This document shows, in pieces, positions 25,006 to 34,679 of a stretch of DNA of 64,000 nucleotides. The stretch covers positions 1-64,000 of the forward strand of contig DAOTUU010000021.1 in the NCBI GenBank assembly GCA_034436555.1, read 5' to 3'. How positions within the stretch are numbered: the stretch's first letter is position 1; every line of letters begins with the position of its first letter. The DNA is from JAFMJV01 sp034436555. Lineage in GTDB: Bacteria; Chloroflexota; Limnocylindria; Limnocylindrales; CSP1-4. Position numbers and translations under genes: made by a program. The notes under the pieces were generated by a model, which ran no database searches, was not told the origin of the DNA, and saw nothing but the letters and a program-made list of their open reading frames with translations.

Positions 25006-25956
25006 ATGGACACACCCCATGGCTGGACCGTGGCGCTCGCGCTGGACCCGCGGCGGCAGGTCATCGGCGGCAGCAAGCAGGCCCTCGTGGATGCGCTCGC
25101 GCGCGGTGCGGACCTGCGGGTGTACACCGAGTTCCTGTTCCAGGAGCACATCGAGCCCGCGTGGACGGGCGATCCATCCCTGCGCGGGCCGATCCGCGAG
25201 GTCATCGACTTCCGCGAGACGATCATCGTGGAGGGGTGTCACGCGGCGGGTGTGACCACGCTCCGCCAGCCCCTGCATCCGCCGTTGGGATTCAATGGCA
25301 CGGCCGCCAAGATGGCGTACTTCTGCTACACCTCGGACGCGGACCAGGCGTGCGCGAACGTGCTCATCGCGGGTTCGGATGCGGATGCCGCCCGCGCACC
25401 GGGCGCTCCGCAGCGCGGCGCCCGGATGACGAGACCGACGCCTCCGGACATGCCCAAGATGTCGCCCGAGGACGCGTTCGACCTGGGCACGCTCGGTCCA
25501 TCGCGCACCTTCGTGTACGACATGGAGGTATACCGCTTCATCGTCCGGGACGACTGGCAGGAGGTCCTGGCCCACGACGCGGACGGCGCGGTCCTGCGCG
25601 GGTCGATCGATGCGCTCGAGGAAGCGCAGATCGCAGGACGCGAGCTGAAGGTGGCCATCCGGGGACTGGGTGCGGAGGTCGGCGCGGCGGTCGGCCTGCC
25701 CCCGCTCGACCACGAGATCATCTCCTGCGTGGGGTCGGGGTTCTTCCACGTCGGCGCCCGCCTGTACAACGCCCTCACCCATCCCATCATCCGCGTGGCA
25801 CCCGCCATCCCGCTCCGCTATCGGAGCCAGGGCTGGGACCTCGTGTGGGTGCACCTGCGCACGGACGGACTGGCCACGGTGCGGCGCATGGATCCGTGGA
25901 CCCAGGCCTGGCGCGACACGCAGGCGCGGTATGCCGCCCGCTGGTTCGCCCGCTGA
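25006..25956 (+). CDS. Conserved-looking cytoplasmic protein, unknown function
   Basis: 316 residues, no signal peptide or membrane segment; I do not recognise the family. Several motif-like stretches (RVYTEFLFQEHIEP, EVIDFRETIIVEG, TTLRQPLHPP, PKMSPEDAFDLGTL, PSRTFVYDMEVYRFIV) look under selection rather than random. A central Ala/Pro/Arg-rich linker (about residues 120-150) may separate two domains. The gene lies between the JAMM protease and the second PP-loop copy on the opposite strand, and has its own -10 element. Confidence 0.7.
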   Translation: MDTPHGWTVALALDPRRQVIGGSKQALVDALARGADLRVYTEFLFQEHIEPAWTGDPSLRGPIREVIDFRETIIVEGCHAAGVTTLRQPLHPPLGFNGTAAKMAYFCYTSDADQACANVLIAGSDADAARAPGAPQRGARMTRPTPPDMPKMSPEDAFDLGTLGPSRTFVYDMEVYRFIVRDDWQEVLAHDADGAVLRGSIDALEEAQIAGRELKVAIRGLGAEVGAAVGLPPLDHEIISCVGSGFFHVGARLYNALTHPIIRVAPAIPLRYRSQGWDLVWVHLRTDGLATVRRMDPWTQAWRDTQARYAARWFAR

Positions 25957-26070
25957 GGACGCCGCTCACGAGCTCGCCCAGTGCGCTGAGACCGTCAGCG
26001 CGTGCGACATGACGAACACTTGGCGGGGTCGGGCGACCATCGTCGCCGTCCGTGGGCCCGCTTGACGACG

Positions 26071-27384
26071 TCAGCATCGCAGCAGCCGGCGCAGCCGCCG
26101 ACGCCACCGGCGTCGCCAGGTCACCTCCCGGGGCATCCGCGGCGGGCGCCGCGCTGACCGCGCCCGCTGTGGCCGAGGCGCGTCAAGGGGATCTCCGAGG
26201 GGTGGCGCGCCAGACCGCAGCGAGGCGATCCAGCGCAGGAACTGCCGCGTCTCCGGGGGTCGTCCGGCCAGGTCCAGCGCCCGCGCCGCCTCGCCCATCG
26301 TCGCCCAGTACAGGATGTTGCCGCCGCGCAGGGGCCGCACCAGCGCCCTCCAGTCGGCCTCGGACAGCGCGGTCGCTCGGGCGGCCGGGTCCGGAAACCC
26401 GAAGCGCGCCGGGTCTCCTCCGACCAGGAGGAGGGCTGCCTGGGTCCGGCAGCATTTCTCGCACACGCCACAGTTGAGCCGGTCGTCCGGCGCGGCCTTG
26501 AAGCAGACGCGCACCGCCAGGGAGTCGCCGGGTGCGACCGATGCCACGATCCGGGCCACCTTCTGGAGGCGATCGTCATCAGAGGCGTCGTGCTCGACAC
26601 GGATGGGCCCGAGCGCGATCAGGGGGTCGAGCCGGGCGCCGGATCCCCAGTGCGCGTCGTGCGCGGCCATGTACGTGGACGCGATCATCAGCCGCTCCGC
26701 GCCAGCCGACCAGAGCACCGGCGCGGCCAGGCCAGCGAGGCTCATGGCGTGCGAGATCTGCGGCCACCAGTGCTCCACGGAGGGCTTCAGCGCCCGCGTC
26801 GTGGTCCTGGGCACCATCGATCGGGCATTGGCCTGGATGCGCACATGGCGCTGCCCGTGCCGTGTTGCGAATCCCGCCGCTCCCGCGACGGTCCGTGCCC
26901 ATCGACCCGGCGGTCCGACCTCGTCATCCAGGTCGACGGTCACCAGCAACAGCGAGCCGTCAGGATGGCACAGGGCGCTCGAGATGCTGTCGACGCCACC
27001 GGAGAACATGAGGCCGGTGGGTCCGCCGGTCCGGGGGAGCGGCGCCGGGGCCACGGGGTCCAGCACCGTCACATCTCCGTCCCAGCGCAGGTCTGGGAAC
27101 ATCCGGCACAGTTCCGCACGGAGCAGCGGCAGCGCCGACGCGACGCCCGAGTCGGCGCCTGTGACGTGCGTACGGACGCCGTGTGCCCAGGCGATCGGCG
27201 CCAGGAGTTAGGTCGCGGTCTGGAGCAGCACCGACCGGGGCACGGACGCCAGGTCCACATCCGCGGGGTAGTCGGCCCACGGGTCCGCCGAAAGCAGCGC
27301 GCGGAGCTCCAGACCGGGCCGGATCGACAGGCGCCGGCCCGCGACTCGGAGGTCCTCCACCAGCGCGGTCCGCCCCACGGGCAC
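26071..27384 (-). pseudogene. Second PP-loop paralogue interrupted by one in-frame stop
   Basis: Full-length paralogue (about 437 codons) of the protein at 22724-24055, with N-terminus VPVGRTALVEDL, PP-loop SGGVDS and Cys cluster LNCGVCEKCCRT. Just after LLQTAT, where the intact copy has Tyr61, the codon is TAA (27208-27210), and the reading frame continues without any shift. All downstream motifs are preserved. An internal ATG at 27102 could give a 343-residue product that keeps the PP-loop. The GTG start at 27384 has GGAG four bases upstream. Either a young pseudogene, a shortened gene, or a sequencing error at one base. Confidence 0.8.
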
Positions 27385-27528
27385 TCCACTCCTCTCGGCG
27401 GCGCAGGCGTCGCGGACCGGACACGATCCCGGGGTGCGAAGTCCCCGGCGATGGTACGCCCCTCCACCGGCCGTCATGAAGGCGGGCTGCGCGACGAGAC
27501 GACGCCCGGCACCGGACACGACCGCTGC

Positions 27529-27534
27529 TACCCT
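27529..27534 (+). promoter_or_regulatory. Putative -10 element (leaderless) of the oligopeptide ATPase gene
   Basis: TACCCT seven bases before the ATG at 27542. Confidence 0.4.
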
Positions 27535-27541
27535 CAGACCC

Positions 27542-28519
<978 letters not shown>

Positions 28520-28547
28520 CCCACCGTCGTGCGACCACGGAGCCGGA

Positions 28548-28748
28548 TCAGTCCGCTGGGACCTGGAGCGTTCGCTCGCCACGCCAGGCACGCACCACGC
28601 GGATCGCGGCGACATCGAGTCGACACACGATGCGATGCGGCGGATGGATGCGTTCACGAACCTGGGCGCTCCCCACCTCCGGCACGATCCGACCGCGTTC
28701 GGGGAACCGGACCTTGGACGGCCGCGAGATCCTGGTCCTTGCCCGCAT
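28548..28748 (-). pseudogene. Truncated ParE/RelE-family toxin remnant
   Basis: A 66-codon frame whose main part (RFPERGRIVPEVG, VRERIHPPHRIVCRLD, VVRAWRGER) matches the C-terminal two thirds of ParE/RelE-type toxins (FPE-x-GR-x-VPE, IRE, YRI-x-Y). The usual N-terminal helices (about 40 residues) are missing, replaced by about 12 unrelated residues (MRARTRISRPSK), and no antitoxin gene is visible beside it. Probably the leftover of a lost parDE pair at the end of the peptide-importer operon. A short functional product cannot be excluded. Confidence 0.6.
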
Positions 28749-28790
28749 CGAGTTCTGTCGTCGCGGACATGTCGTCGTCGGCCACGCCGC

Positions 28791-29711
28791 TCAGCGCCGC
28801 ACGCGCGGGTCGATGACGACCGTCGCGACGTCCGCCGCCAGGTTCACGAGCGCCACCAGCAGCCCCGCGATCACGCCCACGCCCACGATGAGCGCGGTGT
28901 CGAGGCGTCGCAGGCCCTGCACCAGATCGGCGCCCAGACCGGGCATCGAGAACATCACCTCCACGACCGCGACCGCGCTGAACAGGCCAGCCACATCCAG
29001 TGCCAGCACGGACAGCAGCGGCAGCAGCGCGTTCGGCAGGACGTGGCGGAGGCGCACCGACCACGCCGTGTCTCCCATCCCGGCCGCGTAGACCACGTAT
29101 GGCTCGTCGAGCTGCTCCAGCAGCGAGGTCCGCAGCAGGCGCGCGAGCACGAGGCCGAACGGCACGCCCAGCGTGAGCACCGGCAGGACGTAGGAGGTGG
29201 GCCCCGATCGCGTGCCGCCCAGCGGGAACCAGCCCAGCAGGAACGCGAACAGGTACAGCAGCAGCAGCCCCAGCAGGAACGTGGGCACCGCGCTCGTGAC
29301 AGCGGCGGCACCCACCAGCATCCGGTCGGGCCAACGGGAGCGCCGGCTGACGACCAGCAGCGCGAGCGGCACGCCGATGGCCACCTCCGCGGCGAACGCC
29401 AGCGCGGTGAGCGTCAGGGTCTGCGGGAGCGACCGGGCGATGACCGCGGACACCGGCTCGCCGCGCGAGAACGAGTCGCCAAGGTCCCCCCGGAGCATCC
29501 GCGTCATGGTGAGCAGGTAGCGCTCCGGCAGCGGGTCGTCGAACCCGTAGGCCGCGCGGATGCGCTCGATCGTCTCCTGGGAGGCGCTCGGCCCGGCCAG
29601 CGAGCGTGCCGGGTCGCCGGGGATGAGCTCCACGAGCAGGAAGCCCGCGGTCGCCACCAGCCACACCGTCACGAGGGCGGTGAGCAGCCGCCTGCCCACG
29701 TACCGGATCAT
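28791..29711 (-). CDS. Dipeptide/oligopeptide ABC transporter permease, DppB-like
   Basis: Inner-membrane permease, 306 residues, six helices. The N-terminal MIRYVGRRLLTALVTVWLV, the periplasmic loop GDPAR...YGFDDPLPERY, and the EAA coupling loop (RLLRTSLLEQLDEPYVVYAAGMGDTAWSVRLRHVLPNAL) are characteristic of DppB/OppB. It is the last gene of the minus-strand operon, ten bases after the DppC-like gene. Confidence 0.93.
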   Translation of the reverse strand: MIRYVGRRLLTALVTVWLVATAGFLLVELIPGDPARSLAGPSASQETIERIRAAYGFDDPLPERYLLTMTRMLRGDLGDSFSRGEPVSAVIARSLPQTLTLTALAFAAEVAIGVPLALLVVSRRSRWPDRMLVGAAAVTSAVPTFLLGLLLLYLFAFLLGWFPLGGTRSGPTSYVLPVLTLGVPFGLVLARLLRTSLLEQLDEPYVVYAAGMGDTAWSVRLRHVLPNALLPLLSVLALDVAGLFSAVAVVEVMFSMPGLGADLVQGLRRLDTALIVGVGVIAGLLVALVNLAADVATVVIDPRVRR

Positions 29712-29721
29712 GTCGGGGACC

Positions 29722-30597
29722 TCACCGGTCGTCCCGCGGGGATCGCAGGCTCTCGCCCACGAGGTTCACCGCGAGGACCAGCAGGCCCAGGAACAGCGCC
29801 GGGTAGAGGATCAGCCCAGGATCGGTGCGGTAGTACATGCCGGCCGACCCCAGCAGTCCACCGATCGAGGGTGTGGGCTCCGGGATGCCTGCCCCCAGAA
29901 ACCCCAGCGATGCCTCGAACAGGACCGCCCAGCCGACCGACAGCGCCGCATACGCACCGATCACCGGGGCGAGATGCGGCAGCACATGCCGGGTGAGGAT
30001 CCACGCCCGTCCGGCGCCCTGGACCACCGCCGCCTCCACGAACCGCCGCTCGCGCAGCACCACGGCCTGGCCGTAGGCCACGCGCGCGATGGGCGCCCAG
30101 AAGACAGCGGCCAGCCCCAGGATGAGCGACAGTTCGCCGCGCCCCAGGATCGTCGCGATCGCCGCCACCAGCAGCAGCCCGGGAATCGCCAGGCCGAGGT
30201 CCGTGGAGCGCATCAGGACGCCCGCCCAGAACCCCCGAGACCCGGCCGCGACCAACCCCACGAGCACGCCCGCGATGGTCGCCAGCGCCACGCCCACGAG
30301 CGCGACGATGAGCGTGACTCGACCGCCGTGGAGCACCCGCGCCAGCAGGTCTCGGCCCTTGGGGTCCGTTCCCAGGAGGTGGTCCGGGGAGCCCGCGGGC
30401 AGCGGCACTCCGCCCGGTCCCAGTCCCTGCGGGCTCTCGAATGTGGGATCCCAGTGCGTCAGCAGCGGTGCCGCGATGGTGAGCAGCACGAGCCCGAGCA
30501 GCAGCGCCATGCCCAGGCGGAGGCTGCGCCTCCCTCCGCCGATCTGCGAGCGGCGCCGCTCTGCGGCGATCGGCGCGCCGGCACCCACCAGGCTCAT
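29722..30597 (-). CDS. Dipeptide/oligopeptide ABC transporter permease, DppC-like
   Basis: Inner-membrane permease, 291 residues. It shows the DppC/OppC features LLGTDPKGRDLLARVLHGGRVTLIV near the start of the transport domain and the EAA loop (VVLRERRFVEAAVVQGAGRAWILTRHVLPHL), with six helices. The ATG at 30595-30597 overlaps the upstream ATPase stop by four bases (ATGA). The extra upstream open frame was rejected as it lies within the ATPase gene. Confidence 0.93.
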   Translation of the reverse strand: MSLVGAGAPIAAERRRSQIGGGRRSLRLGMALLLGLVLLTIAAPLLTHWDPTFESPQGLGPGGVPLPAGSPDHLLGTDPKGRDLLARVLHGGRVTLIVALVGVALATIAGVLVGLVAAGSRGFWAGVLMRSTDLGLAIPGLLLVAAIATILGRGELSLILGLAAVFWAPIARVAYGQAVVLRERRFVEAAVVQGAGRAWILTRHVLPHLAPVIGAYAALSVGWAVLFEASLGFLGAGIPEPTPSIGGLLGSAGMYYRTDPGLILYPALFLGLLVLAVNLVGESLRSPRDDR

Positions 30598-31727
30598 GAC
30601 GCGGACCCTCGGCCCGGGACCGGCACCCCGGCCTCCGACGCCGCCGCATCGAGCGGATGGTGGCACGCGAAGCCTGCCTCTGCGGGCCAGGCATACCGCG
30701 GCTCCACGGTCCGGCACACGTCCGTGGCGCGCGGGCAGCGCGGCGCGAACGCGCAGGGCAGGAAGGCGCCGGGCAGCGTGGGTGGCTGGCCGTCGATCGT
30801 GGGCACGCGCCCGCCTGGGACCGCGCGCAGGACGGACGCCGCCCGGAGGGCCGCGGGGTAGGGATGGCGCGGCCGCTCCAGCACGTCGTCGCGCGATCCG
30901 AACTCCACGATCGTGCCCGCGTACATCGCGGCGACGCGATCGGCGGCCCTGCGCAGCAGCCGCAGATCGTGGGTGATGACGAGCAGCGCGGTCCCCAGGT
31001 CGCGCACGAGACCCAGGAACGCCTCGATGACCTGGACCTGGACCAGCGCGTCGAGCGCCGTCGTGGGCTCATCGGCGATGACCAGCGACGGACCGCAGGC
31101 CAGGGCGCCCGCGATCGTGGCGCGCTGGAGCATCCCGCCCGACAGCTCGTGCGGGTAGGCGCCCATCACGCGCTCTGGTTCCGGCACGCCCAGGCGCGAC
31201 AGCAGCTCCCGGATGCGCGCATCGGCAGCGTCGGCATCGAGTCCCAGGTGGCCCTGGAGGGGTCGACGGACCTGGGCGCCCACGCGCCGCAGCGGGTCGA
31301 GCGCCCGGAACGGGTCCTGGGGCACGTACCCGATCCGCCGTCCCCGCAGTCGAGCCGTGCCGTCCACGCCAGCCGCGACGACCACCTCCCCATCGAACGC
31401 GACCGCGCCGCCCGAGACCCAGCGATCCCGGCCCAGCAGGCCGAGCGCGGCGAGCCCGAGCGTGGACTTGCCGCACCCGGATTCGCCGACCAATCCCGTG
31501 ACCGTGCCCGGTGCGAGCGCCAGGTCCACGCCGCGCAGGATCCTGCCGGCGGCCGAGTCGACCGTCAGCCCCTCGACGAGCAGGAGCGGACGACCCGGGT
31601 CGCGGTCGGCGGCTTCCGACCCAGCCGCGCTGGCCGCGTGGGCCGCGCCGGCCGCACCAGCCGCGTCGTCGACCTCGGTCAGTCCCCGGGCGTCACTGGG
31701 CCTTGGCCCAGGCACGCTTCCAGTCAT
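30594..31727 (-). CDS. Dipeptide/oligopeptide ABC transporter ATPase, DppD-like
   Basis: 377 residues. Walker A GESGCGKST, Q-loop YVPQDPFRALDPL, signature LSGGMLQRATIAGAL, Walker B LVIADEPTTALDALVQ, and the C-terminal Cys-containing extension (PCAFAPRCPRATDVC, FACHH) of the D-type peptide ATPases. The first ~44 residues are an Ala/Gly-rich low-complexity leader, so the true start might be later, but no good in-frame start codon exists before the ATPase domain. It overlaps the 3' end of the binding-protein gene by 35 bases. It pairs with the F-type ATPase on the other strand. Confidence 0.9.
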   Translation of the reverse strand: MTGSVPGPRPSDARGLTEVDDAAGAAGAAHAASAAGSEAADRDPGRPLLLVEGLTVDSAAGRILRGVDLALAPGTVTGLVGESGCGKSTLGLAALGLLGRDRWVSGGAVAFDGEVVVAAGVDGTARLRGRRIGYVPQDPFRALDPLRRVGAQVRRPLQGHLGLDADAADARIRELLSRLGVPEPERVMGAYPHELSGGMLQRATIAGALACGPSLVIADEPTTALDALVQVQVIEAFLGLVRDLGTALLVITHDLRLLRRAADRVAAMYAGTIVEFGSRDDVLERPRHPYPAALRAASVLRAVPGGRVPTIDGQPPTLPGAFLPCAFAPRCPRATDVCRTVEPRYAWPAEAGFACHHPLDAAASEAGVPVPGRGSAS

Positions 31728-33306
31728 ATGGGGCGTACGTTGCGAGCGTCGGGATCTGGCCCACCCGCTGACCCCACACGACCTGCGGCGAGATCTCCAT
31801 CACCGGGATGCCCGCCACCGCGTCGATGTAGCGCTGCTGCACCGCGCGCAGCGCCGCGTCGCGCTCCGCGCCGAACGGCATCGCCTCGGTGGCCGCGAGA
31901 TCCGCGTCGATGGACGCGTCGCAGAAGTGGCTGATGTTCAGGAACGAGCCGCAGATGAAGTTCGTGGAGAAGTAGTCCTGGGCGTCCGGGTAGTCGGCGC
32001 TCCAGTAGGTGGACGAGATGTCGCGCGCCGTGGGCTCGTAGACCGCGCCGCCGAAGAACTCGGCCGACTGGAGCCCCTGGAGGTCCACCGTGAAGCCGAC
32101 GGCCTCGAGGTCCTGCTTGAGGGCGGTGGAGTTGGCGGCCTGATAGGGGTCGCTGACATCGTAGATGATCTTCACCGGCGTGCCGTCATAGCCGCCCGAC
32201 GCGAGATACGCCTTCGCCTGCTCCGGGTCGTGGGGGTAGGTGCGGGTGCCCGCCGGATCCGACTGCACCGTGGTCGATCCGATGAGCTGGTTCCAGGGCT
32301 TGGCCAGCTCGCCGAACTGGGCCACGAAGTCGGTCGACAGCGCGTGGGCGACCGCGAGGCGCAGGTCCTTGTTCGCGAACAGGCCGCCGTTCTCGAGCGC
32401 CAGGTAGTAGATGCGCGGGCCGACGGACGGCGAGACCGTCAGGTTCGGGTCGCCCTGGAGCAGCCGCAGGCTGGCGGGCGAGATGGAGAACGCCTCGAAC
32501 ACGCCGTCCGCATCTCCCGACTGGAGCCGCAGCACCTGGCTGTTCTCATCCACGTTGAGGCTCACGTGGATCTCGTCGAGGTAGGGCAGCGCCGGATCCG
32601 CGTACCCCGGGTTGCGCACGAACGTGGCGTCCGAGCCCTTGTTCCAACTCTGGAGCATGAACGGGCCGGCGCCCACCGGGCGGTTCGCGAAGTCCTCCCC
32701 GCGCTCCTCGACCGCCTCCCGCGGGACCGGCCACGAGGTGCCGATGGTGAGGCCGTAGAGGAACGTGGCCGACGGCGCCGTGAGGGTCACCCGCAGCGTC
32801 TGGTCGTCGACGACCTCGATGCCCGAGATGTCGTCCGCGGTGCCCGCCTGGAACTCCGAGACGCCCTGGATGCCCGCGAGGTACCCGCCGCCCCAGCTCG
32901 GCGCGGGCAGCAGGTTCGGGTCCACGGCGCGGGTGAGCCCGTAGGCCACGTCCGCCGCGGTGACCGCCCTGGGCGTGAAGTCGGGACCGGCGAACATCGC
33001 ATCCGGCCTGATGCGGAACGTGTAGGTCAGGCCGTCCGCGGAGACATCGGGCATGCCGTCCGCCAGGCCCGCTTCCAGCGTCCCGCCGGAGGTGAAGTGA
33101 TAGAGCCCCTCGTAGAGGAGTCCCGCGGTGGCGTTGTAGTCGATGCCGGAGACGGCCTGGGCGGTGTCCAGCGTGGCAAGGTCGCCTCCGGCCACGAGCT
33201 CCACGCGGCCGCCCGCGACGGGCTCCTCCTGGGCGAGCGACGCGGCCGGTGCCGCGGCGACGACCGCCACGAGCGATGCCAGCACGACCGACGCGATCCT
33301 GCGCAA
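31693..33306 (-). CDS. Peptide-type ABC transporter substrate-binding protein (family 5)
   Basis: Extracytoplasmic binding protein for the DppBCDF-like importer, 537 residues. Signal peptide ending around SLAQ; no lipobox Cys. SBP_bac_5 features include DLATLDTAQAVSG...LLYEGLYHF, GMPDVSADGLTYTFRIRPDAMF, AADVAYGLTRAVDP, and PVGAGPFMLQSWNKGSDATFVRNPGYAD. The start is a TTG at 33304-33306 with GGAGG six bases upstream, which fixes it well. Substrate could be peptides, nickel or other small solutes; the sequence does not decide. Confidence 0.92.
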   Translation of the reverse strand: MRRIASVVLASLVAVVAAAPAASLAQEEPVAGGRVELVAGGDLATLDTAQAVSGIDYNATAGLLYEGLYHFTSGGTLEAGLADGMPDVSADGLTYTFRIRPDAMFAGPDFTPRAVTAADVAYGLTRAVDPNLLPAPSWGGGYLAGIQGVSEFQAGTADDISGIEVVDDQTLRVTLTAPSATFLYGLTIGTSWPVPREAVEERGEDFANRPVGAGPFMLQSWNKGSDATFVRNPGYADPALPYLDEIHVSLNVDENSQVLRLQSGDADGVFEAFSISPASLRLLQGDPNLTVSPSVGPRIYYLALENGGLFANKDLRLAVAHALSTDFVAQFGELAKPWNQLIGSTTVQSDPAGTRTYPHDPEQAKAYLASGGYDGTPVKIIYDVSDPYQAANSTALKQDLEAVGFTVDLQGLQSAEFFGGAVYEPTARDISSTYWSADYPDAQDYFSTNFICGSFLNISHFCDASIDADLAATEAMPFGAERDAALRAVQQRYIDAVAGIPVMEISPQVVWGQRVGQIPTLATYAPYDWKRAWAKAQ

Positions 33307-33515
33307 GCGAAGCCTCCTTGTCCGGTTCCGGGGTCACTGGGCGCCGCACGGCGCGTGGCGGGCGCGCGGCAATCGTCGCCGCGGGATCGGGGGGTGTCAA
33401 GCGCGGGGCGTCAGCCCAGGTCGTCCGCTCCGCCCGCCGCGGTGGGGTTGCAGCCGATGCGACACTGGTCTCGTCGTGGTGGTTCGGGGGACTGCGAGCG
33501 CGGCAGGAGGGCAAG

Positions 33516-33980
33516 ATGGACCTGCGACGGATGCGAGCCATGATCCTGGCGGGAGTGATGGCAGGGTCAGCCATCGCCGCCGGAAACCCGGTTGCCGCGG
33601 GCGGCATACCGCTCGAATGTGAGGCCGGCCTGCGCGGCGGTGGCCCGGACCGCGTCGATGGGTGGATGACCGGCCTGGGACGAGGGTCGTGCACGGTGCC
33701 CGCGTCGTATGGCGCGCCGTGGGATCTGCGCGTCATCGCTCGGCTGCAGCGGCGTCAGGCGGGCACATGGCGCACGCAGGCAATCGCCAGCAGCTGGTCT
33801 GAGGCCGACTTCGAGGGCACGAAGACGATCGAGTGGATCTCCGTGGCCGCCCCGTGCACCAGCGCTGCGAGGCGCACCTGGCGTATCAGGATCACCGCAC
33901 AGGCGCGACTCGATGAGAAGTCGGTCACCGTCCTGACGTCGGATACGATCATCTCGCCCACGCGCCGAGTCGCCTGCTGA
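33516..33980 (+). CDS. Small secreted protein, unknown function
   Basis: 154 residues with a signal peptide (hydrophobic stretch after MDLRRMRAM, ending near ...PVAAGG) and four Cys in the mature part (one near the start, one in GSC, one in APC, and the C-terminal residue), which could form two disulfides. No family recognised. GGAGG six bases before the ATG supports the start. It is alone, convergent with the mazEF pair. Confidence 0.65.
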   Translation: MDLRRMRAMILAGVMAGSAIAAGNPVAAGGIPLECEAGLRGGGPDRVDGWMTGLGRGSCTVPASYGAPWDLRVIARLQRRQAGTWRTQAIASSWSEADFEGTKTIEWISVAAPCTSAARRTWRIRITAQARLDEKSVTVLTSDTIISPTRRVAC

Positions 33981-34020
33981 GGCCAGCCCCTGCGGTCATC
34001 ACCGCCCGAGGCGGCGGCGG

Positions 34021-34344
34021 TCAGCAGCCGATCGCCGCGGCGAGCGCGGCGCACGCCGCATCCATCGTCCCGGCCCCGGCCCGACCGAGGCGCCGCACGA
34101 GTCGGTGCCGCTCCAGCAGGAACACGTTGTCGAAGTTCGCCACTGACGGCCCGACGAGCCCCGCCTCCGGTCCGATGCCGACCTCCGTGGTGATGCCTCG
34201 GATCGTGGAGCTGATGGGCGCGCACATGACCGAGTGGAGGATCGTGCCCATGGGATCGCGCGTGAGCACGAGGACCGGACGGCGCTTGTCGCCCGGCACG
34301 TCCGCGAACCAGACCTCGCCTCTTCGTGCGGCGGGCGGATTCAC
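34021..34344 (-). CDS. mazF: MazF/PemK-type mRNA endoribonuclease toxin
   Basis: Ribosome-independent RNase toxin of a type II system, 107 residues. MazF features: RRGEVWFADVPGDKRRPVLVLTRD at the N-terminus (catalytic Arg region), the TTEV strand, and the FDNVFLLERHRLVRRLGRAG segment. The GTG at 34342-34344 overlaps the antitoxin stop by four bases (GTGA). The cleavage sequence cannot be predicted. Confidence 0.92.
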   Translation of the reverse strand: MNPPAARRGEVWFADVPGDKRRPVLVLTRDPMGTILHSVMCAPISSTIRGITTEVGIGPEAGLVGPSVANFDNVFLLERHRLVRRLGRAGAGTMDAACAALAAAIGC

Positions 34345-34604
34345 CGTGGGTCCGCGTACAGCGCGTCGTAGTCCACGTCATCATCGCCCAGGTCGAAGCG
34401 CACAGGCGTGCGCGCCAGCGCCCGCTCGGCGTCCGTGGACGGAGTCCCGCGATAGGCCGCGATGTCTCGCCGCAGGCGCTCCGCGTGGACCAGGCGGGAG
34501 AGCGCCAGGTCGATGACGTCCGACATGCTGCGCCGGCCCGTGAGCTCCATGGCGAGCCGCACGACATCGCGGTCGAGGGTGATCGTCGCCTTCTCCCGGA
34601 CCAT
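34341..34604 (-). CDS. Antitoxin of the mazF pair (MazE/VapB-like, RHH)
   Basis: 87 residues, antidote and likely autorepressor for the MazF toxin. Begins VREKATITLDRDVVRLAMELTG, a ribbon-helix-helix-like DNA-binding segment, followed by a central helical part and an acidic C-terminal tail (DLGDDDVDYDALY) suited to wrapping around the toxin. A -10 element TAGGAT lies seven bases before the ATG, embedded in nested inverted repeats (34616-34641) likely to be its operator. Confidence 0.88.
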   Translation of the reverse strand: MVREKATITLDRDVVRLAMELTGRRSMSDVIDLALSRLVHAERLRRDIAAYRGTPSTDAERALARTPVRFDLGDDDVDYDALYADPR

Positions 34605-34611
34605 GCGGCGC

Positions 34612-34641
34612 ATCCTACCATCCGGTGGTATGCGCCATACC
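34612..34641. promoter_or_regulatory. mazEF promoter with nested inverted-repeat operator
   Basis: Minus-strand -10 TAGGAT (34612-34617). Overlapping it: TACCA-TCCGG-TGGTA (34616-34630) and GGTATG-CGC-CATACC (34627-34641), giving three half-sites in a row between mazE and the divergent PNP-like gene. Likely the antitoxin binding site; it could also affect the PNP promoter 26 bases further on. Confidence 0.6.
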
Positions 34642-34666
34642 GCCAGCATCGGCGGCCACTGGCGAG

Positions 34667-34672
34667 TACGAT
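34667..34672 (+). promoter_or_regulatory. Putative -10 element (leaderless) of the PNP-like gene
   Basis: TACGAT seven bases before the ATG at 34680. Confidence 0.5.
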
Positions 34673-34679
34673 CGCGGCC

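Noticed and set aside
22724..27384. Anti-phage system built on the QueC-like PP-loop proteins
   Set aside because: Known Qat-type systems have an ATPase, a small partner and a TatD-like nuclease alongside the QueC-like protein; none of these are adjacent, so there is no support beyond the PP-loop itself.
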